64,000 bases of DNA from Gilliamella sp. wkB108 (GTDB lineage: Bacteria; Pseudomonadota; Gammaproteobacteria; Enterobacterales; Orbaceae). Below, in pieces: positions 53,693 through 63,789 of this stretch (the first letter of the stretch is position 1; each line of letters opens with the position of its first letter). Position numbers and translations under genes: made by a program. The notes beneath the pieces were generated by a model. It was given only the letters and a program-made list of their open reading frames with translations, was not told the DNA's origin and searched no databases. The stretch covers positions 62,001 to 126,000 of the forward strand of contig NZ_LZGM01000118.1 of NCBI RefSeq assembly GCF_001690195.1. Reading direction: 5' to 3'.

Positions 53693-53791
53693 ATTCCCTC
53701 ACTTTGACGCAATTGGCATTAATAACAACTGACATCATTGATTATAATAGTTGACTGTATCTCTTGGTTATTATAGGGTCTGTTTGGGATT

Positions 53792-54463
53792 TTACAATAC
53801 TGTACGACACAAACAAAGAACTTGTACATTGGTCGCACCGCATCTTTTTAGCTGTTGGCTAATAGCATTAATTGTATTACCGGTTGTGACTATATCATCA
53901 ATAAGTAAAATCGATCTATTTGAAAGATGATGATAGCAACTGAATAGTTTTTCAACATTCTGCACACGCTTTTCAAGTGACAAACTTTTCTGGTCTGAAG
54001 CTATTTGTTTACGTTGTAATAAATGGGGATAAAACATCCGGTTTAACCATTTAGCAATCGGTTTAGCTAACTGTTCCGCTTGATTAAAACCTCGTGACCA
54101 ATAACGAATATGATGCAATGGAACACAAGTAATCAAATCTGGTTTACTAATACCATTAGTTACTCTCCTTTTGTACCATGCTAACAACATTAATCTTGCT
54201 AGTGCATGGGTTAATTCAATCTTATGATAGAACTTAAGATGATGAATCAATTTTTTTAATGGATGAATATAATTAGAAACAGCAATAAGTTCATCCCAAG
54301 ATGGTTTTTGTTCACGGCATCGATAACAGATAGGCGTTGATAATGAATGAGGTAAACCACACTGAGGACAGACTTTATTTTGCGTTGGCAAATTTTTTAT
54401 GCACTGGCTACAAATCCCATGATGAGATAAAAATAGTGGCATATTACATAAAATACAGCGCAT
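53792..54463 (-). CDS. gntX: ComF/GntX family phosphoribosyltransferase-like protein
   Basis: A 223-residue ComF-family protein. An N-terminal zinc-ribbon region carries four CxxC pairs (CILC, CSQC, CPQC, CYRC). The phosphoribosyltransferase fold has the PRPP loop ILLIDDIVTTGNT near the C-terminus. Relatives are needed for use of external DNA or for competence. Position next to nfuA is as in E. coli. The ATG at 54463 is preferred; a GTG three codons earlier is possible. No clear ribosome-binding site is visible. Confidence 0.83.
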   Translation of the reverse strand: MRCILCNMPLFLSHHGICSQCIKNLPTQNKVCPQCGLPHSLSTPICYRCREQKPSWDELIAVSNYIHPLKKLIHHLKFYHKIELTHALARLMLLAWYKRRVTNGISKPDLITCVPLHHIRYWSRGFNQAEQLAKPIAKWLNRMFYPHLLQRKQIASDQKSLSLEKRVQNVEKLFSCYHHLSNRSILLIDDIVTTGNTINAISQQLKRCGATNVQVLCLCRTVL

Positions 54464-54482
54464 TTTAAGCACACGAAATGTA

Positions 54483-54518
54483 AAGATATTTCAGGAAAGC
54501 ATAACGTTTCGATATAAA
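54483..54518. repeat. Dispersed 36-bp element, copy 2
   Basis: AAGATATTTCAGGAAA...ATATAAA matches the site at 9066-9101. It lies just upstream of gntX in the gntX-ppiA divergent gap. Confidence 0.4.
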
Positions 54519-54719
54519 TTTATCTAATTTTTGCATATTGAATGTTGTTATTACTGAATGAATAAGTTCATCATAGTGTATTGAAGAAAAAAATTACTTA
54601 TAAAATAAAAGTCTTATAATCAATCTCACAAAAATTTATATAATTTTACATATTTTTTATTTAATTAAATTTGATATTCGGTATAATCAGCCCATCAAAA
54701 TTGACTAAGGATTTTATAT

Positions 54720-55289
54720 ATGAAAAAAATCAAAATGTTATTTATTTCTGTGTTTTTAACATTACTTTCTACTATCGCTTTAGCTGATACCAAAGTTTTA
54801 TTACAAACTAGCATGGGTGATATCGAAATTGAACTTGATAGTCAACATGCCCCAATTACGACTAAAAACTTTATTGATTATGTCAATAGTGGTTTTTATG
54901 AAAATCTTATTTTCCATCGTGTCATTCCTGGATTTATGATTCAAGGTGGTGGTGCTGATGATCAGTTAAAATTTAAAGATAATAATGCGCCAATCAAAAA
55001 TGAAGCCAACAATGGTTTGAAAAATGATCGCGGAACGATTGCTATGGCAAGAACGAGTGCTGTTGATAGTGCTACCAGTCAATTTTTTATCAATGTTGTC
55101 AACAACGATTCACTTAACTACCAATCTCCAGAAAACTATGGTTATGCTGTTTTTGGTAAAGTGATTAAAGGTATGGATGTGGCAGATAAAATTGTTAATG
55201 TACCAACTAAACGAGTCGGTCCTCATCAAAATGTACCTGTTGAACCTATTTATATCAAAAAAGCTATTATCGTTACTGAAGATAAATAG
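54720..55289 (+). CDS. ppiA: Periplasmic peptidyl-prolyl cis-trans isomerase A (cyclophilin)
   Basis: A 189-residue cyclophilin. A signal peptide spans about residues 1-22 (cleavage after LA). The catalytic fold contains [27 protein letters not shown] and [15 protein letters not shown]. It speeds proline isomerisation of exported proteins. AAGGA lies before the ATG. It is followed by a hairpin terminator. Confidence 0.94.
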   Translation: MKKIKMLFISVFLTLLSTIALADTKVLLQTSMGDIEIELDSQHAPITTKNFIDYVNSGFYENLIFHRVIPGFMIQGGGADDQLKFKDNNAPIKNEANNGLKNDRGTIAMARTSAVDSATSQFFINVVNNDSLNYQSPENYGYAVFGKVIKGMDVADKIVNVPTKRVGPHQNVPVEPIYIKKAIIVTEDK

Positions 55290-55310
55290 TCGATTTCTTT
55301 GCTTGTTCAA

Positions 55311-55340
55311 TAAACTGTCTTAACCTACTAAGGCAGTTTA
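55311..55340 (+). terminator. Hairpin terminator after ppiA
   Basis: TAAACTGTCTTA pairs with TAAGGCAGTTTA, with one mismatch, around a six-base loop. TTGTTTATCT follows. Confidence 0.72.
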
Positions 55341-55344
55341 TTGT

Positions 55345-55814
55345 TTATCTGTTATAAACGTTAATTTTTGACTTAATCGTATCTTCATTAATTTTTTTTA
55401 GATTATTATAATTATCACAACCTGCTTTAAAATTTTTATCACAAACTTGCTTAAAATATTGTCTTGCTAAAGGTAGATCTCGTTTACCCCTGTTCCATAA
55501 TAGTAAAGAAGACCTAATTTATTGATAGTTTCTAACTAATCATGATTTGTTTCTTGTAAATGCCATTTACCTTGGGTTGCTACCTTTTGATACCAATAAA
55601 AAACCGGTTTATAATCAACTCCAACACCATTACCTAAACTATACATTGCAGCTAAATTAAATTGTGATTTTGCATCTCCTTGTTCAGCTTACTCTTTACA
55701 TACAACGAATGCTTTTTCATAATTTTTCTTTTTTATATAAGAATCACATTGGTCAGCAAAAATAAAACCAGAAAAACTAATCAATAACATAACTAACGAT
55801 AATGATTTTTTCAT
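55345..55814 (-). pseudogene. Decayed Sel1-repeat secreted protein gene
   Basis: Read on the minus strand from the ATG at 55814, the frame encodes a signal peptide (MKKSLSLVMLLISFSGFIFA) and then Sel1-like repeats (AEQGDAKSQFNLAAMYSLGNG, LGLLYYYGTGV). It is interrupted by TAA at codon 42 (55689-55691) and TAG at codon 93 (55536-55538). A frameshift near 55487 continues as DLPLARQYFKQVCDKNFKAGC. Three lesions make sequencing error unlikely. It was probably a small exported or periplasmic Sel1 protein. Confidence 0.8.
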
Positions 55815-55827
55815 TATCTCTAAAATA

Positions 55828-55865
55828 AAATGTTATAAATCAATAAATTGAAATTTATAACATTT
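55828..55865. repeat. Perfect 13-bp inverted repeat
   Basis: AAATGTTATAAAT pairs exactly with ATTTATAACATTT across a 12-base spacer. It lies just upstream of the Sel1 pseudogene start and downstream of pepB. It could be the pepB transcription end or an old operator. Confidence 0.45.
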
Positions 55866-55969
55866 ATGTACTAACCGCTATTGATGAACATCAATTTGTG
55901 CCAACACTTATTTCACTACATTTGTAAAAAACAACAATTAAATAAGTCATTCGCTGTAATAATGATATT

Positions 55970-57250
55970 TTATTTTAGTTTACTTAATAAATTCGCTATA
56001 GTTCTTACACCTATTCCGGTTGCACCGGTTGCCCACAAGGCCGTTGCACTTTTACGAAATGTTGCTGAACAATCAATATGTAACCAATTTTGTTTATAAT
56101 TTTTAACAAAATAAGACAAAAATGCGGCTGCTGTGCTAGCACCAGCTGTATTAGGCAATCCAGAATTGGCTATATCGGCAAATGATGATGGAAACTGGCT
56201 TCGATGAAATTCGGCCAACGGTAATCGCCAAAAAGCTTCATGTTCAATTTCACTTGTAGCTAATAATTGATTAGCAAATTTATCGTCAAATGAGAGTAAT
56301 GATTGATAATCATTGCCAACGGCAATTTTCGCTGCACCTGTTAGTGTTGCACAGTCAATAATGTAATGAGGTTTGTCATTATCGGCACAAATTAAGCCAT
56401 CCGCTAACACTAAACGCCCTTCAGCATCCGTATTATCCACTTCTACGGTTTTACCATTACGATAGGAGATAATATCCCCTAATTTAAATGCGTTGCCGCT
56501 GACTAAATTATCAGCACAACATAGATAGAGTTTTACACGATGATTCAATCCTCTAGCAATCGCTAAAGCTAATGCACCAGTTACCAATGCTGCCCCACCC
56601 ATATCAGCACGCATTGATTCCATAAAACTACTCGGTTTTAAACTATAGCCACCAGAATCGAAGGTAATACCTTTTCCAACTAGACAAGCAGTAATTGGCG
56701 TTTTAGGATTTTTAGTTGGATTATAATCAAGCTCAAGTAAAGCGGCTGGCCGATCCGACCCTTTCCCTACCGTATAAATCCCCATGTAGTCATGTTCTTT
56801 TAATGCCTCACCTGAGATAATGTTATAACTCACTTCTGATGTAAATGAGCCAATCAATTTGGCACTTTGTGTCGCAAGCTCTAGTGGAGATAAGGTTTCG
56901 GCTTGTTGATTTACAATATCACGACACCAATCAATAATCGTTAAACGATTTTTAAGTTCTTCTTTATCTTTGCTATTGAGTTTAGCAAAGGTAATTTTAT
57001 TCGTATTTTTGGCATTTCGGTATCCTAGCCAAAAATGCCAACACGCTTCGAGATCCCAATTATCACCACTTAATTTAAGCGAATTAATCCCTTGATTATC
57101 AAATTTACGTCCTGCGCGTTGTATCGCACCCAAACGATGTTCTGGTTTGTAATGAATTGTAACCGTATCATCTGAAAAACTAAGTAGTGCATCTTTTCCC
57201 CATTTGGCTGGAGCGGGTTTATCAGAAAGTAAAATAGATAATATTGACAT
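55970..57250 (-). CDS. pepB: Peptidase B (M17 leucyl aminopeptidase family)
   Basis: A 426-residue cytoplasmic metallo-aminopeptidase. [15 protein letters not shown] carries the catalytic lysine and metal ligands, [14 protein letters not shown] is the family signature, and the short N-terminal domain is typical of PepB rather than PepA. In enteric genomes pepB follows iscX at the end of the isc cluster. Here it lies some 6 kb beyond iscR, detached from the operon. Confidence 0.93.
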   Translation of the reverse strand: MSILSILLSDKPAPAKWGKDALLSFSDDTVTIHYKPEHRLGAIQRAGRKFDNQGINSLKLSGDNWDLEACWHFWLGYRNAKNTNKITFAKLNSKDKEELKNRLTIIDWCRDIVNQQAETLSPLELATQSAKLIGSFTSEVSYNIISGEALKEHDYMGIYTVGKGSDRPAALLELDYNPTKNPKTPITACLVGKGITFDSGGYSLKPSSFMESMRADMGGAALVTGALALAIARGLNHRVKLYLCCADNLVSGNAFKLGDIISYRNGKTVEVDNTDAEGRLVLADGLICADNDKPHYIIDCATLTGAAKIAVGNDYQSLLSFDDKFANQLLATSEIEHEAFWRLPLAEFHRSQFPSSFADIANSGLPNTAGASTAAAFLSYFVKNYKQNWLHIDCSATFRKSATALWATGATGIGVRTIANLLSKLK

Positions 57251-57351
57251 AAGAAGAACCTCAAAATTGATAAAGCAGAAAAGAATGAATTAATTCTAAT
57301 CAGAAACATGTTAATATAGCAAGCGGAGTTAAAAATAAATAAGGGATAGCA

Positions 57352-58137
57352 ATGACATCTGTTGTACCAATAAAAAATGGCGTTAATTTTCGTGATTTGG
57401 GTGGGATTAAGACAGTAGACGGTCGCCAAATACGTTCCGGCATGTTATACCGATCAGGATCATTTGCACATATTACACCTAGCGAGGGTGAATTTTTAGC
57501 TAATCAATTAAAACTACATTATGTGATCGATTATCGAGATCAAAAAGAAATTGAACACTTTCCAGATAGGCTATGGCATAACGCCAATTATATTAATGTT
57601 CCAGCCAACCCTTTGAATAATGAGGTTACCGCTAGTTTAACCAGTGATTTGGAAGATGATAATAAAATTCTAAAAACACGTTCCCCGTTCGATTTTATGA
57701 TAAAACTGTATCAAAAGTTACCATTTAATAATCTCGCTTATCAAAAACTCACCTCTATTTTACTTAATGCTGATGGTAAACCTTTAGTACAACATTGTGC
57801 CGTGGGTAAAGATCGTACCGGAGTTGGCGTGGCGTTAGTCCTATTTGCATTAGGTGTGAGTGAAGATAATGTCATGCAAGATTACTTACTCACTGAACAA
57901 CTGTTAACAAATTATCGTGAATGGTTATTAAACCAATATAAAGAAAAAGAAAAATATAAATTAAATCCTGATAAACTGGAAAATCGTAGACTAATTTTTG
58001 CCGCCAAAAAAGAGTATTTATCAGCGGCTATTACTGCAATAAAAGAGCAGTATGACACAATTGATAATTGGTTAGCTAAAGAATATCAGTTAGATGAAAA
58101 GAACAAAAAAATTCTACAACAAATATATCTCATTTAA
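57352..58137 (+). CDS. Tyrosine/dual-specificity phosphatase family protein
   Basis: A 261-residue protein of the bacterial tyrosine/serine phosphatase family (PF13350 type). The N-terminal NFRDLGGIKTVDGRQIRSGMLYRS and the catalytic P-loop HCAVGKDRTG (Cys and Arg present) are clear. The aspartate in VIDYRDQKEIE follows family pattern. Substrates may be phosphotyrosine or phosphoinositides. AAGGGATAGCA precedes the ATG. It is divergent from pepB and monocistronic. Confidence 0.85.
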   Translation: MTSVVPIKNGVNFRDLGGIKTVDGRQIRSGMLYRSGSFAHITPSEGEFLANQLKLHYVIDYRDQKEIEHFPDRLWHNANYINVPANPLNNEVTASLTSDLEDDNKILKTRSPFDFMIKLYQKLPFNNLAYQKLTSILLNADGKPLVQHCAVGKDRTGVGVALVLFALGVSEDNVMQDYLLTEQLLTNYREWLLNQYKEKEKYKLNPDKLENRRLIFAAKKEYLSAAITAIKEQYDTIDNWLAKEYQLDEKNKKILQQIYLI

Positions 58138-58171
58138 TTACTTGAACAATATTAAAATGCTCGTATCCAGC

Positions 58172-58191
58172 GTACCTATGTAAATAGGTAC
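58172..58191. terminator. Small hairpin between convergent genes
   Basis: GTACCTA pairs with TAGGTAC around six bases, between the phosphatase and the phosphopantetheinyl transferase. A/T-rich flanks could let it act weakly on either strand. Confidence 0.4.
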
Positions 58192-58244
58192 AAATAATAA
58201 TTTCTAGTAATTCAAGTGTTTAAAAAATAATGAATTACTTTCAA

Positions 58245-58862
58245 TTATACCCGCAATTCACATTTACTTATTGGAATACTACTGTTAAGCGCAAGATGGA
58301 CATTTTTAATTTGCTTATATTGATAAAAAAAATGTTCGCCAAAAGGCGCACTAATTATGCCGTTATCTATATCAACACTAACTGACTTAATTTGCCATAC
58401 CCCTTTTGCATATAATTTTAGAGCTGACTCTTTTAAGGTCCATAATTGCCAAAACGCAGCTAATGTATCGGTTTGCTTAATCATCCATTGATATTCATTC
58501 TCAGCAAAAAAATTTTTTGCTACATTAAGATAATTTTTCCTTTCACGATCCACTTCGATATCTACACCAACTTTTCCCTCTAACGAAATCGCCACCGCTA
58601 TACTATTATTACTATGACTGATATTAAAATCGGGTAAATTTCGATCGACAAAACACGGACGACTATTATCACCAATAGTCATAAGTGGTAAGGTAGGAAT
58701 CGCACAATACTGTTTGAGTAAACTTGCCAATATAGATCGACAAACTAAAAACTGTTTTTTGCGCGCTACACTTAATTTATCGGCGTGTTCAACAATTTGC
58801 GGAGATAAAAGAGAAAAATCCACCGTTGCTTGATTTAGATCAGCAATTTGTACAATTAACAT
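58245..58862 (-). CDS. 4'-phosphopantetheinyl transferase superfamily protein
   Basis: A 205-residue protein with the superfamily motifs: NISHSNN, GVDIEVDRERKNY (magnesium site) and FWQLWTLKESALKLYAKG. It would attach phosphopantetheine to a carrier protein. Its size suits the AcpT/HetI-type group. No polyketide or peptide synthetase is near, so the target is unknown. It is convergent with the phosphatase and divergent from metC. Confidence 0.82.
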   Translation of the reverse strand: MLIVQIADLNQATVDFSLLSPQIVEHADKLSVARKKQFLVCRSILASLLKQYCAIPTLPLMTIGDNSRPCFVDRNLPDFNISHSNNSIAVAISLEGKVGVDIEVDRERKNYLNVAKNFFAENEYQWMIKQTDTLAAFWQLWTLKESALKLYAKGVWQIKSVSVDIDNGIISAPFGEHFFYQYKQIKNVHLALNSSIPISKCELRV

Positions 58863-58961
58863 TATCGGTAAACCAGTATTAATAAAAATTATTTTTTACT
58901 ATTTTAACAGCATGCTATGCTAACTGTTATTAAAATTTATTAAGTAGCCGAAGGACACATC

Positions 58962-60179
58962 ATGTCATTACAAACCAAATTAGTTAATGCTGGTCGCAAA
59001 AAACGTTATACTCAAGGCGCTGTTAACGCTGTCATTCAGCGGGCATCTTCATTAGTTTTTGATACGATTGATGCCAAAAAAGAAGCGACAGAAAATCGTA
59101 CCAAAGGCGCTTTATTTTATGGTCGCCGAGGCACATTAACTCATTTTGCTTTACAAGATGCGATGGTTGAAATTGAAGGAGGTGCTGGATGTTATCTCTA
59201 TCCATGTGGCGCTGCTGCTATTGCTAATGCTATTTTGGCATTCGTTAAATCAGGTGACCATATTCTTGTATCTGAAGCAGCTTATGAACCGACTCAGGAA
59301 TTTTGTCAGCATATTTTAAAAGATTTAGGTATTGAAACCGATTATTTCTCACCTCTCATTGGGCGTTATATAAACAAACATATTAAACCGAATACTAAAG
59401 TCGTATTTTTAGAATCGCCAAGTTCTATTACTATGGAAGTTCATGATGTTCCAGCAATTGTTAAAGCTATTCGCAAGGTTAATCCTGAAATAATCATTAT
59501 GATGGATAACACTTGGGGAGCTGGAGTACTATTTAAAGCTCTCGAACATGATATTGATATATCCATTCAAGCTGGCACGAAATACCTTATTGGACACTCC
59601 GATGCGATGATAGGTACTGCTGTCGCTAACCAACGTTGTTGGGATACACTACGTGAACGCTCTTATTTAATGGGACAAATGTGTGATGCTGATACCGCCT
59701 ATATGGCTGCTCGCGGTTTACGTACCTTAGCTATAAGGTTGAAACAACATCATGGCAGCGGCATAAAAGTAGCGAAATGGTTAGCGAATCATCCTAAAGT
59801 CGCAAACGTCAATCACCCAGCCTTAGAGAGTTGTAAAGGACATGAGTTCTTTAAACGTGACTTTTCTGGGGCAAGTGGACTATTTTCGTTTGTACTTAAA
59901 GATCATCTAACTGATATACAGTTATCCGATTTTTTAGACGGGCTGACTTACTTCTCAATGGCTTATTCTTGGGGTGGATTTGAATCATTAATTTTAGCCA
60001 ATCAACCGGAAGAGCTGGCTAAAATCAGACCTGTGTCTGGTGTGGATTTTACAGGGACATTAATCCGACTACATATTGGACTTGAAGATCCAGATGATTT
60101 AATCGCCGATCTGTCAGCAGGTTTAGATCGCATCCGATTACATAAAAATAAAACCAATGCACTACAAACATTAGTATAA
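58962..60179 (+). CDS. metC: Cystathionine beta-lyase
   Basis: A 405-residue PLP enzyme of methionine synthesis that splits cystathionine into homocysteine, pyruvate and ammonia. TRYGRRG-like [26 protein letters not shown] and the PLP lysine in [18 protein letters not shown] identify it. The match to E. coli MetC runs from end to end. AAGGA lies before the ATG. tilS follows after 12 bp. Confidence 0.95.
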   Translation: MSLQTKLVNAGRKKRYTQGAVNAVIQRASSLVFDTIDAKKEATENRTKGALFYGRRGTLTHFALQDAMVEIEGGAGCYLYPCGAAAIANAILAFVKSGDHILVSEAAYEPTQEFCQHILKDLGIETDYFSPLIGRYINKHIKPNTKVVFLESPSSITMEVHDVPAIVKAIRKVNPEIIIMMDNTWGAGVLFKALEHDIDISIQAGTKYLIGHSDAMIGTAVANQRCWDTLRERSYLMGQMCDADTAYMAARGLRTLAIRLKQHHGSGIKVAKWLANHPKVANVNHPALESCKGHEFFKRDFSGASGLFSFVLKDHLTDIQLSDFLDGLTYFSMAYSWGGFESLILANQPEELAKIRPVSGVDFTGTLIRLHIGLEDPDDLIADLSAGLDRIRLHKNKTNALQTLV

Positions 60180-60191
60180 ATCGGTTGCAAG

Positions 60192-61499
60192 ATGAAAAAC
60201 CAACTCACCTCTACTTTGGATAACACCATTGAGCATGCCCTTTTGCAGAGCCTTAAACATAGACGGAAATTACTCATCGCCTTTAGCGGAGGGGTGGACT
60301 CGTCAGTACTTTTGCAAGGACTTGTTGAGCTAAAACAGCACATTTTATCAGACTTACAACTACGAGCTATTTATATTCATCATGGTTTAAGTCAAAATGC
60401 CGATCACTGGGCTGAACATTGTCAATGTCAGTGTCAAAAATGGCAGGTACCATTAATCATTGAAAAAGTTAAACTAAATATCAACGCTGGGAACATTGAA
60501 GAACAAGCCAGAAATGCTCGTTATCAAACTATTTTTAAACATCTTAGTGATGATGAGACTTTATGCACAGCTCAGCATTTAGATGACCAATGTGAAACTT
60601 TTTTTCTCGCACTTAAGCGAGGTAGTGGACCAACTGGCTTAGCGTCAATGCCACAAGAAAGTAAGCGGCATCTTCGACCATTATTAACCGTCACTCGCCA
60701 ACAAATTGAAAATTATGCCAACAAACATCAATTGACCTGGATCGAAGATGAAAGTAATCGAGACGACCATTATGATCGTAACTTTTTACGTTTACACATA
60801 CTGCCTATTATTAATAGGCGCTGGCCACATTTTTCACAAATGGTTGCGCGTAGTGCTGAACTTTGTCAGCAACAACAAGAACTTATAGAAGAATTGTTAA
60901 TGACTGATTTTAATCAAATAATTGGTGAATCTGGTCAATTATCAATTGAGCCTTTAATCTGTTATTCTGAATATAAACGTAATGCTATTTTACGCATGTG
61001 GTTCAAATCTCAGCAAATTAATATGCCAACACGGCAACAAATTGCCCTAATTTGGCAAACCGTTGCTTTAGCCAAAGAAGATGCTAATCCCAAATTTTTA
61101 CTACATAATCGGCAAATACGCCGCTACCAAAACCAGCTTTATTTATTGCCAATCTATCAAGAAATCGAACATGATATACTTAATTGGGATTTAATTTCGC
61201 CTCTAATATTGCCGGATAATTTAGGTCAATTACAGGCAAATTATCAAACGAATTTAAAGTGCCGTTTACCTAATTGTGATGAACAAGTCACGGTGCGATT
61301 TCATGCACAAGGTCAATTTGATATTGTTAATCGGCAAGGATCGCGTTCGATAAAAAAACTCTGGCAAGAACATCATGTTGCACCTTGGATGCGTACCCGC
61401 ATCCCCTTAATTTATTACAATGAACAGCTAATATCGGCCGTAGGTGTATTTATCACTAAATCAGGACAAGGTACTGAAATTAACTTTACGATGATTTAA
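60192..61499 (+). CDS. tilS: tRNA(Ile)-lysidine synthase
   Basis: A 435-residue enzyme that changes C34 of the minor tRNA-Ile to lysidine so it reads AUA, an important codon in an AT-rich genome. The PP-loop is SGGVDSS at residues 32-38. The N-terminal ligase domain extends to about residue 220, followed by the TilS substrate-binding and C-terminal domains (SRSIKKLWQEHHVAPWMR). It is probably co-transcribed with metC, an uncommon pairing. Confidence 0.94.
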   Translation: MKNQLTSTLDNTIEHALLQSLKHRRKLLIAFSGGVDSSVLLQGLVELKQHILSDLQLRAIYIHHGLSQNADHWAEHCQCQCQKWQVPLIIEKVKLNINAGNIEEQARNARYQTIFKHLSDDETLCTAQHLDDQCETFFLALKRGSGPTGLASMPQESKRHLRPLLTVTRQQIENYANKHQLTWIEDESNRDDHYDRNFLRLHILPIINRRWPHFSQMVARSAELCQQQQELIEELLMTDFNQIIGESGQLSIEPLICYSEYKRNAILRMWFKSQQINMPTRQQIALIWQTVALAKEDANPKFLLHNRQIRRYQNQLYLLPIYQEIEHDILNWDLISPLILPDNLGQLQANYQTNLKCRLPNCDEQVTVRFHAQGQFDIVNRQGSRSIKKLWQEHHVAPWMRTRIPLIYYNEQLISAVGVFITKSGQGTEINFTMI

Positions 61500-61552
61500 T
61501 CCAACATAAATATAGCGTTATAAATGGATTGGAAATCAAAAGATTTAAAATA

Positions 61553-61573
61553 GAGGAGGTATTTTACCTCCTC
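61553..61573. terminator. Hairpin between tilS and copA
   Basis: GAGGAGGTA pairs with TACCTCCTC around TTT, between convergent genes. On the minus strand it is followed by TATTTTAAATC, so it best suits copA. Confidence 0.65.
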
Positions 61574-61608
61574 CTAAAAACGAAAAATCAACTTTAGTAG
61601 ATTTAATA

Positions 61609-63789
61609 TTAAGATCTTGCTTTCCAACGTTTAAGTAATAAGGCATTTGTTACTACACTGACACTACTTAAAGCCATTGCAGCACCTGCAATCATTGGAT
61701 TTAAAAATCCTAATGCGGCTAAAGGAATACCGATTAAATTATAGAAAAAGGCCCAAAATAGATTTTGTTTAATTTTATTATATGTCCTACGTGAGATATC
61801 AATTGCATCGGCAATTAAAAATAGATTACCTCTCATCAAAGTAATACTTGATGCATGCATAGCAACATCAGTCCCGGTTCCCATTGCAATGCCAATATCC
61901 GCTGCGGCCAAGGCTGGTGCATCATTAATTCCATCACCAACCATTGCAACTTTATAATGATGCACTTGCTTATCACCTTGTTGTAATTGATAAATATGAT
62001 CCGCTTTATCTTGTGGCAACACTTCAGCAACGACTTTATCCAAAGCTAACTGCTGACCAACATAATTGGCCGCATTTTGATTATCACCGGTAAGCATGAC
62101 TGTTTTTACATTGAGTTGATGTAACGCTTCAATAGCGGTTTTAGCTTCTTCTTTAATTACATCAGAGAATCCAAATAGTGCTAATATAACAACCTTATCT
62201 TCTGATTGTTGTTTAGCCAAAAACGAAACAGTATAACCTTTATGATTAAATTCTGAAATTTTATCCTGCATATCGACAAAATAGGCATTTAATGATTTCA
62301 TCCAACGTTCACTACCTAAATAGTAGTCTATATTATCTATAGTTGCCATTACGCCCGAACCAGATACCGACGTTATATTTTGCCCATAACTGAACTGTTT
62401 AGCTTTTGCTAAAATGGCTTTAGCCAAAGGGTGTTCGCTACCTGCCTGCATTGAAGCTGCAATTGATAAAATTTGTTCAGGTGTTTCCGTTCCCATAATA
62501 TCCATTTCAACTAATTCAGGTTTACCTACCGTTAACGTTCCTGTTTTATCAAAAGCGACAATATTAATATTGTGCAATGTTTCTAATGCTTCAGCATCTT
62601 TAATTAAAATACCATGCCGAGCAGCCACCCCTGTTCCCACCATGATTGCGGTTGGTGTTGCTAATCCTAAAGCACACGGGCAAGCAATGACTAATACTGC
62701 CACCGCATGTAATAAAGCTTGTTGCCAATCTTGAGTGATAAAACCCCAAATCAGTAAAGTAATAAGTGCAATCAATAAAATGACCGGTACAAAAATGGCA
62801 CTAATACGATCGACAATTCTTTGGATTGGCGCTTTTTTAGCTTGCGCTGACTCAACCATTTCAATAATTTTTGATAATGTTGAATCTGCCAAAATGGCAG
62901 TGGTTTTAACAATAATTAAGCCTTCGCCATTTATCGCCCCACCTGTAACTTTATCATTCACTGTTTTATTAACAGGAAAACTCTCACCGGTAAGCATGGA
63001 TTCATCACTGCTCGATGAACCTTCAATAATCACACCGTCAACAGGAATTCGCTCACCGGGTTTAATCACAACAATATCATTAATTTGTACTTGACTAACA
63101 GGTAGCGTTACCTCTTGTTCATTGCGTCTGACTAAAGCCACTTGTGGTCTTAATGCAGAAAGCGCTTTAATCGCTTGCGTCGTTTGGTGTTTAGCTCTGG
63201 ATTCTAACCATTTACCAATTAAAATTAGCGTAATAATAACAACTGATGACTCAAAATAAAGATGATCATCATGTCCGTTTATAAGTTGATAGACAGATAA
63301 TCCATAAGCGGCACTTGTTCCAATTGCTACAAGTAAATCCATATTACCTGATAGTGCGATTGCAGATTTAAAACCACTTCGATAAAATTTTGCACCTAAT
63401 CCAAATTGGACTATTGATGCAAGAATGAGTTGCAACCAAGCAGGCATCATCAAATGCCAACCAAACGGTTCAAATAGCATCGGTAATACAAAAGGGATAG
63501 CAAATAATACAGCAATGACAATCGGCCAGATAGATGCTTGTTGGTTGATTTCTTCACCGCTAGCATTTTGCTCAGTAATTTTAACCGCGTGATAACCGGC
63601 TTTGTCTACAGCAGCCATTAATGTTTCTAACTCAACATTGGCGTTAGCTGCTACCGTTGCTTTCTCTGTAGCAAGATTAACACTGACGTCAATCACACCA
63701 TCAATCTTTTTTAATGCCTTTTCAACACGACTAACGCATGATGCGCAGCTCATCTCTTTAACAAAAAAATTATATTCGACTGTTTTCAT
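61609..63789 (-). CDS. copA: Copper-exporting P-type ATPase
   Basis: A 726-residue P1B-type ATPase exporting Cu(I). One N-terminal metal-binding domain (EMSCASC) is present, where E. coli CopA has two. The membrane CPC is in VIACPCALGLATP. Catalytic motifs are DKTGTLT, SEHPLA and MVGDGINDAPALAAAD. The ATG at 63789 has AAGGGA upstream; an in-frame ATG three codons earlier overlaps it. The upstream region to the window end shows no obvious CueR palindrome. Confidence 0.95.
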   Translation of the reverse strand: MKTVEYNFFVKEMSCASCVSRVEKALKKIDGVIDVSVNLATEKATVAANANVELETLMAAVDKAGYHAVKITEQNASGEEINQQASIWPIVIAVLFAIPFVLPMLFEPFGWHLMMPAWLQLILASIVQFGLGAKFYRSGFKSAIALSGNMDLLVAIGTSAAYGLSVYQLINGHDDHLYFESSVVIITLILIGKWLESRAKHQTTQAIKALSALRPQVALVRRNEQEVTLPVSQVQINDIVVIKPGERIPVDGVIIEGSSSSDESMLTGESFPVNKTVNDKVTGGAINGEGLIIVKTTAILADSTLSKIIEMVESAQAKKAPIQRIVDRISAIFVPVILLIALITLLIWGFITQDWQQALLHAVAVLVIACPCALGLATPTAIMVGTGVAARHGILIKDAEALETLHNINIVAFDKTGTLTVGKPELVEMDIMGTETPEQILSIAASMQAGSEHPLAKAILAKAKQFSYGQNITSVSGSGVMATIDNIDYYLGSERWMKSLNAYFVDMQDKISEFNHKGYTVSFLAKQQSEDKVVILALFGFSDVIKEEAKTAIEALHQLNVKTVMLTGDNQNAANYVGQQLALDKVVAEVLPQDKADHIYQLQQGDKQVHHYKVAMVGDGINDAPALAAADIGIAMGTGTDVAMHASSITLMRGNLFLIADAIDISRRTYNKIKQNLFWAFFYNLIGIPLAALGFLNPMIAGAAMALSSVSVVTNALLLKRWKARS

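Noticed and set aside
55881-56099. Plus-strand open frame of 72 codons overlapping the pepB end
   Set aside because: No ribosome-binding site or recognisable domain, and most of it is antisense to pepB coding sequence.
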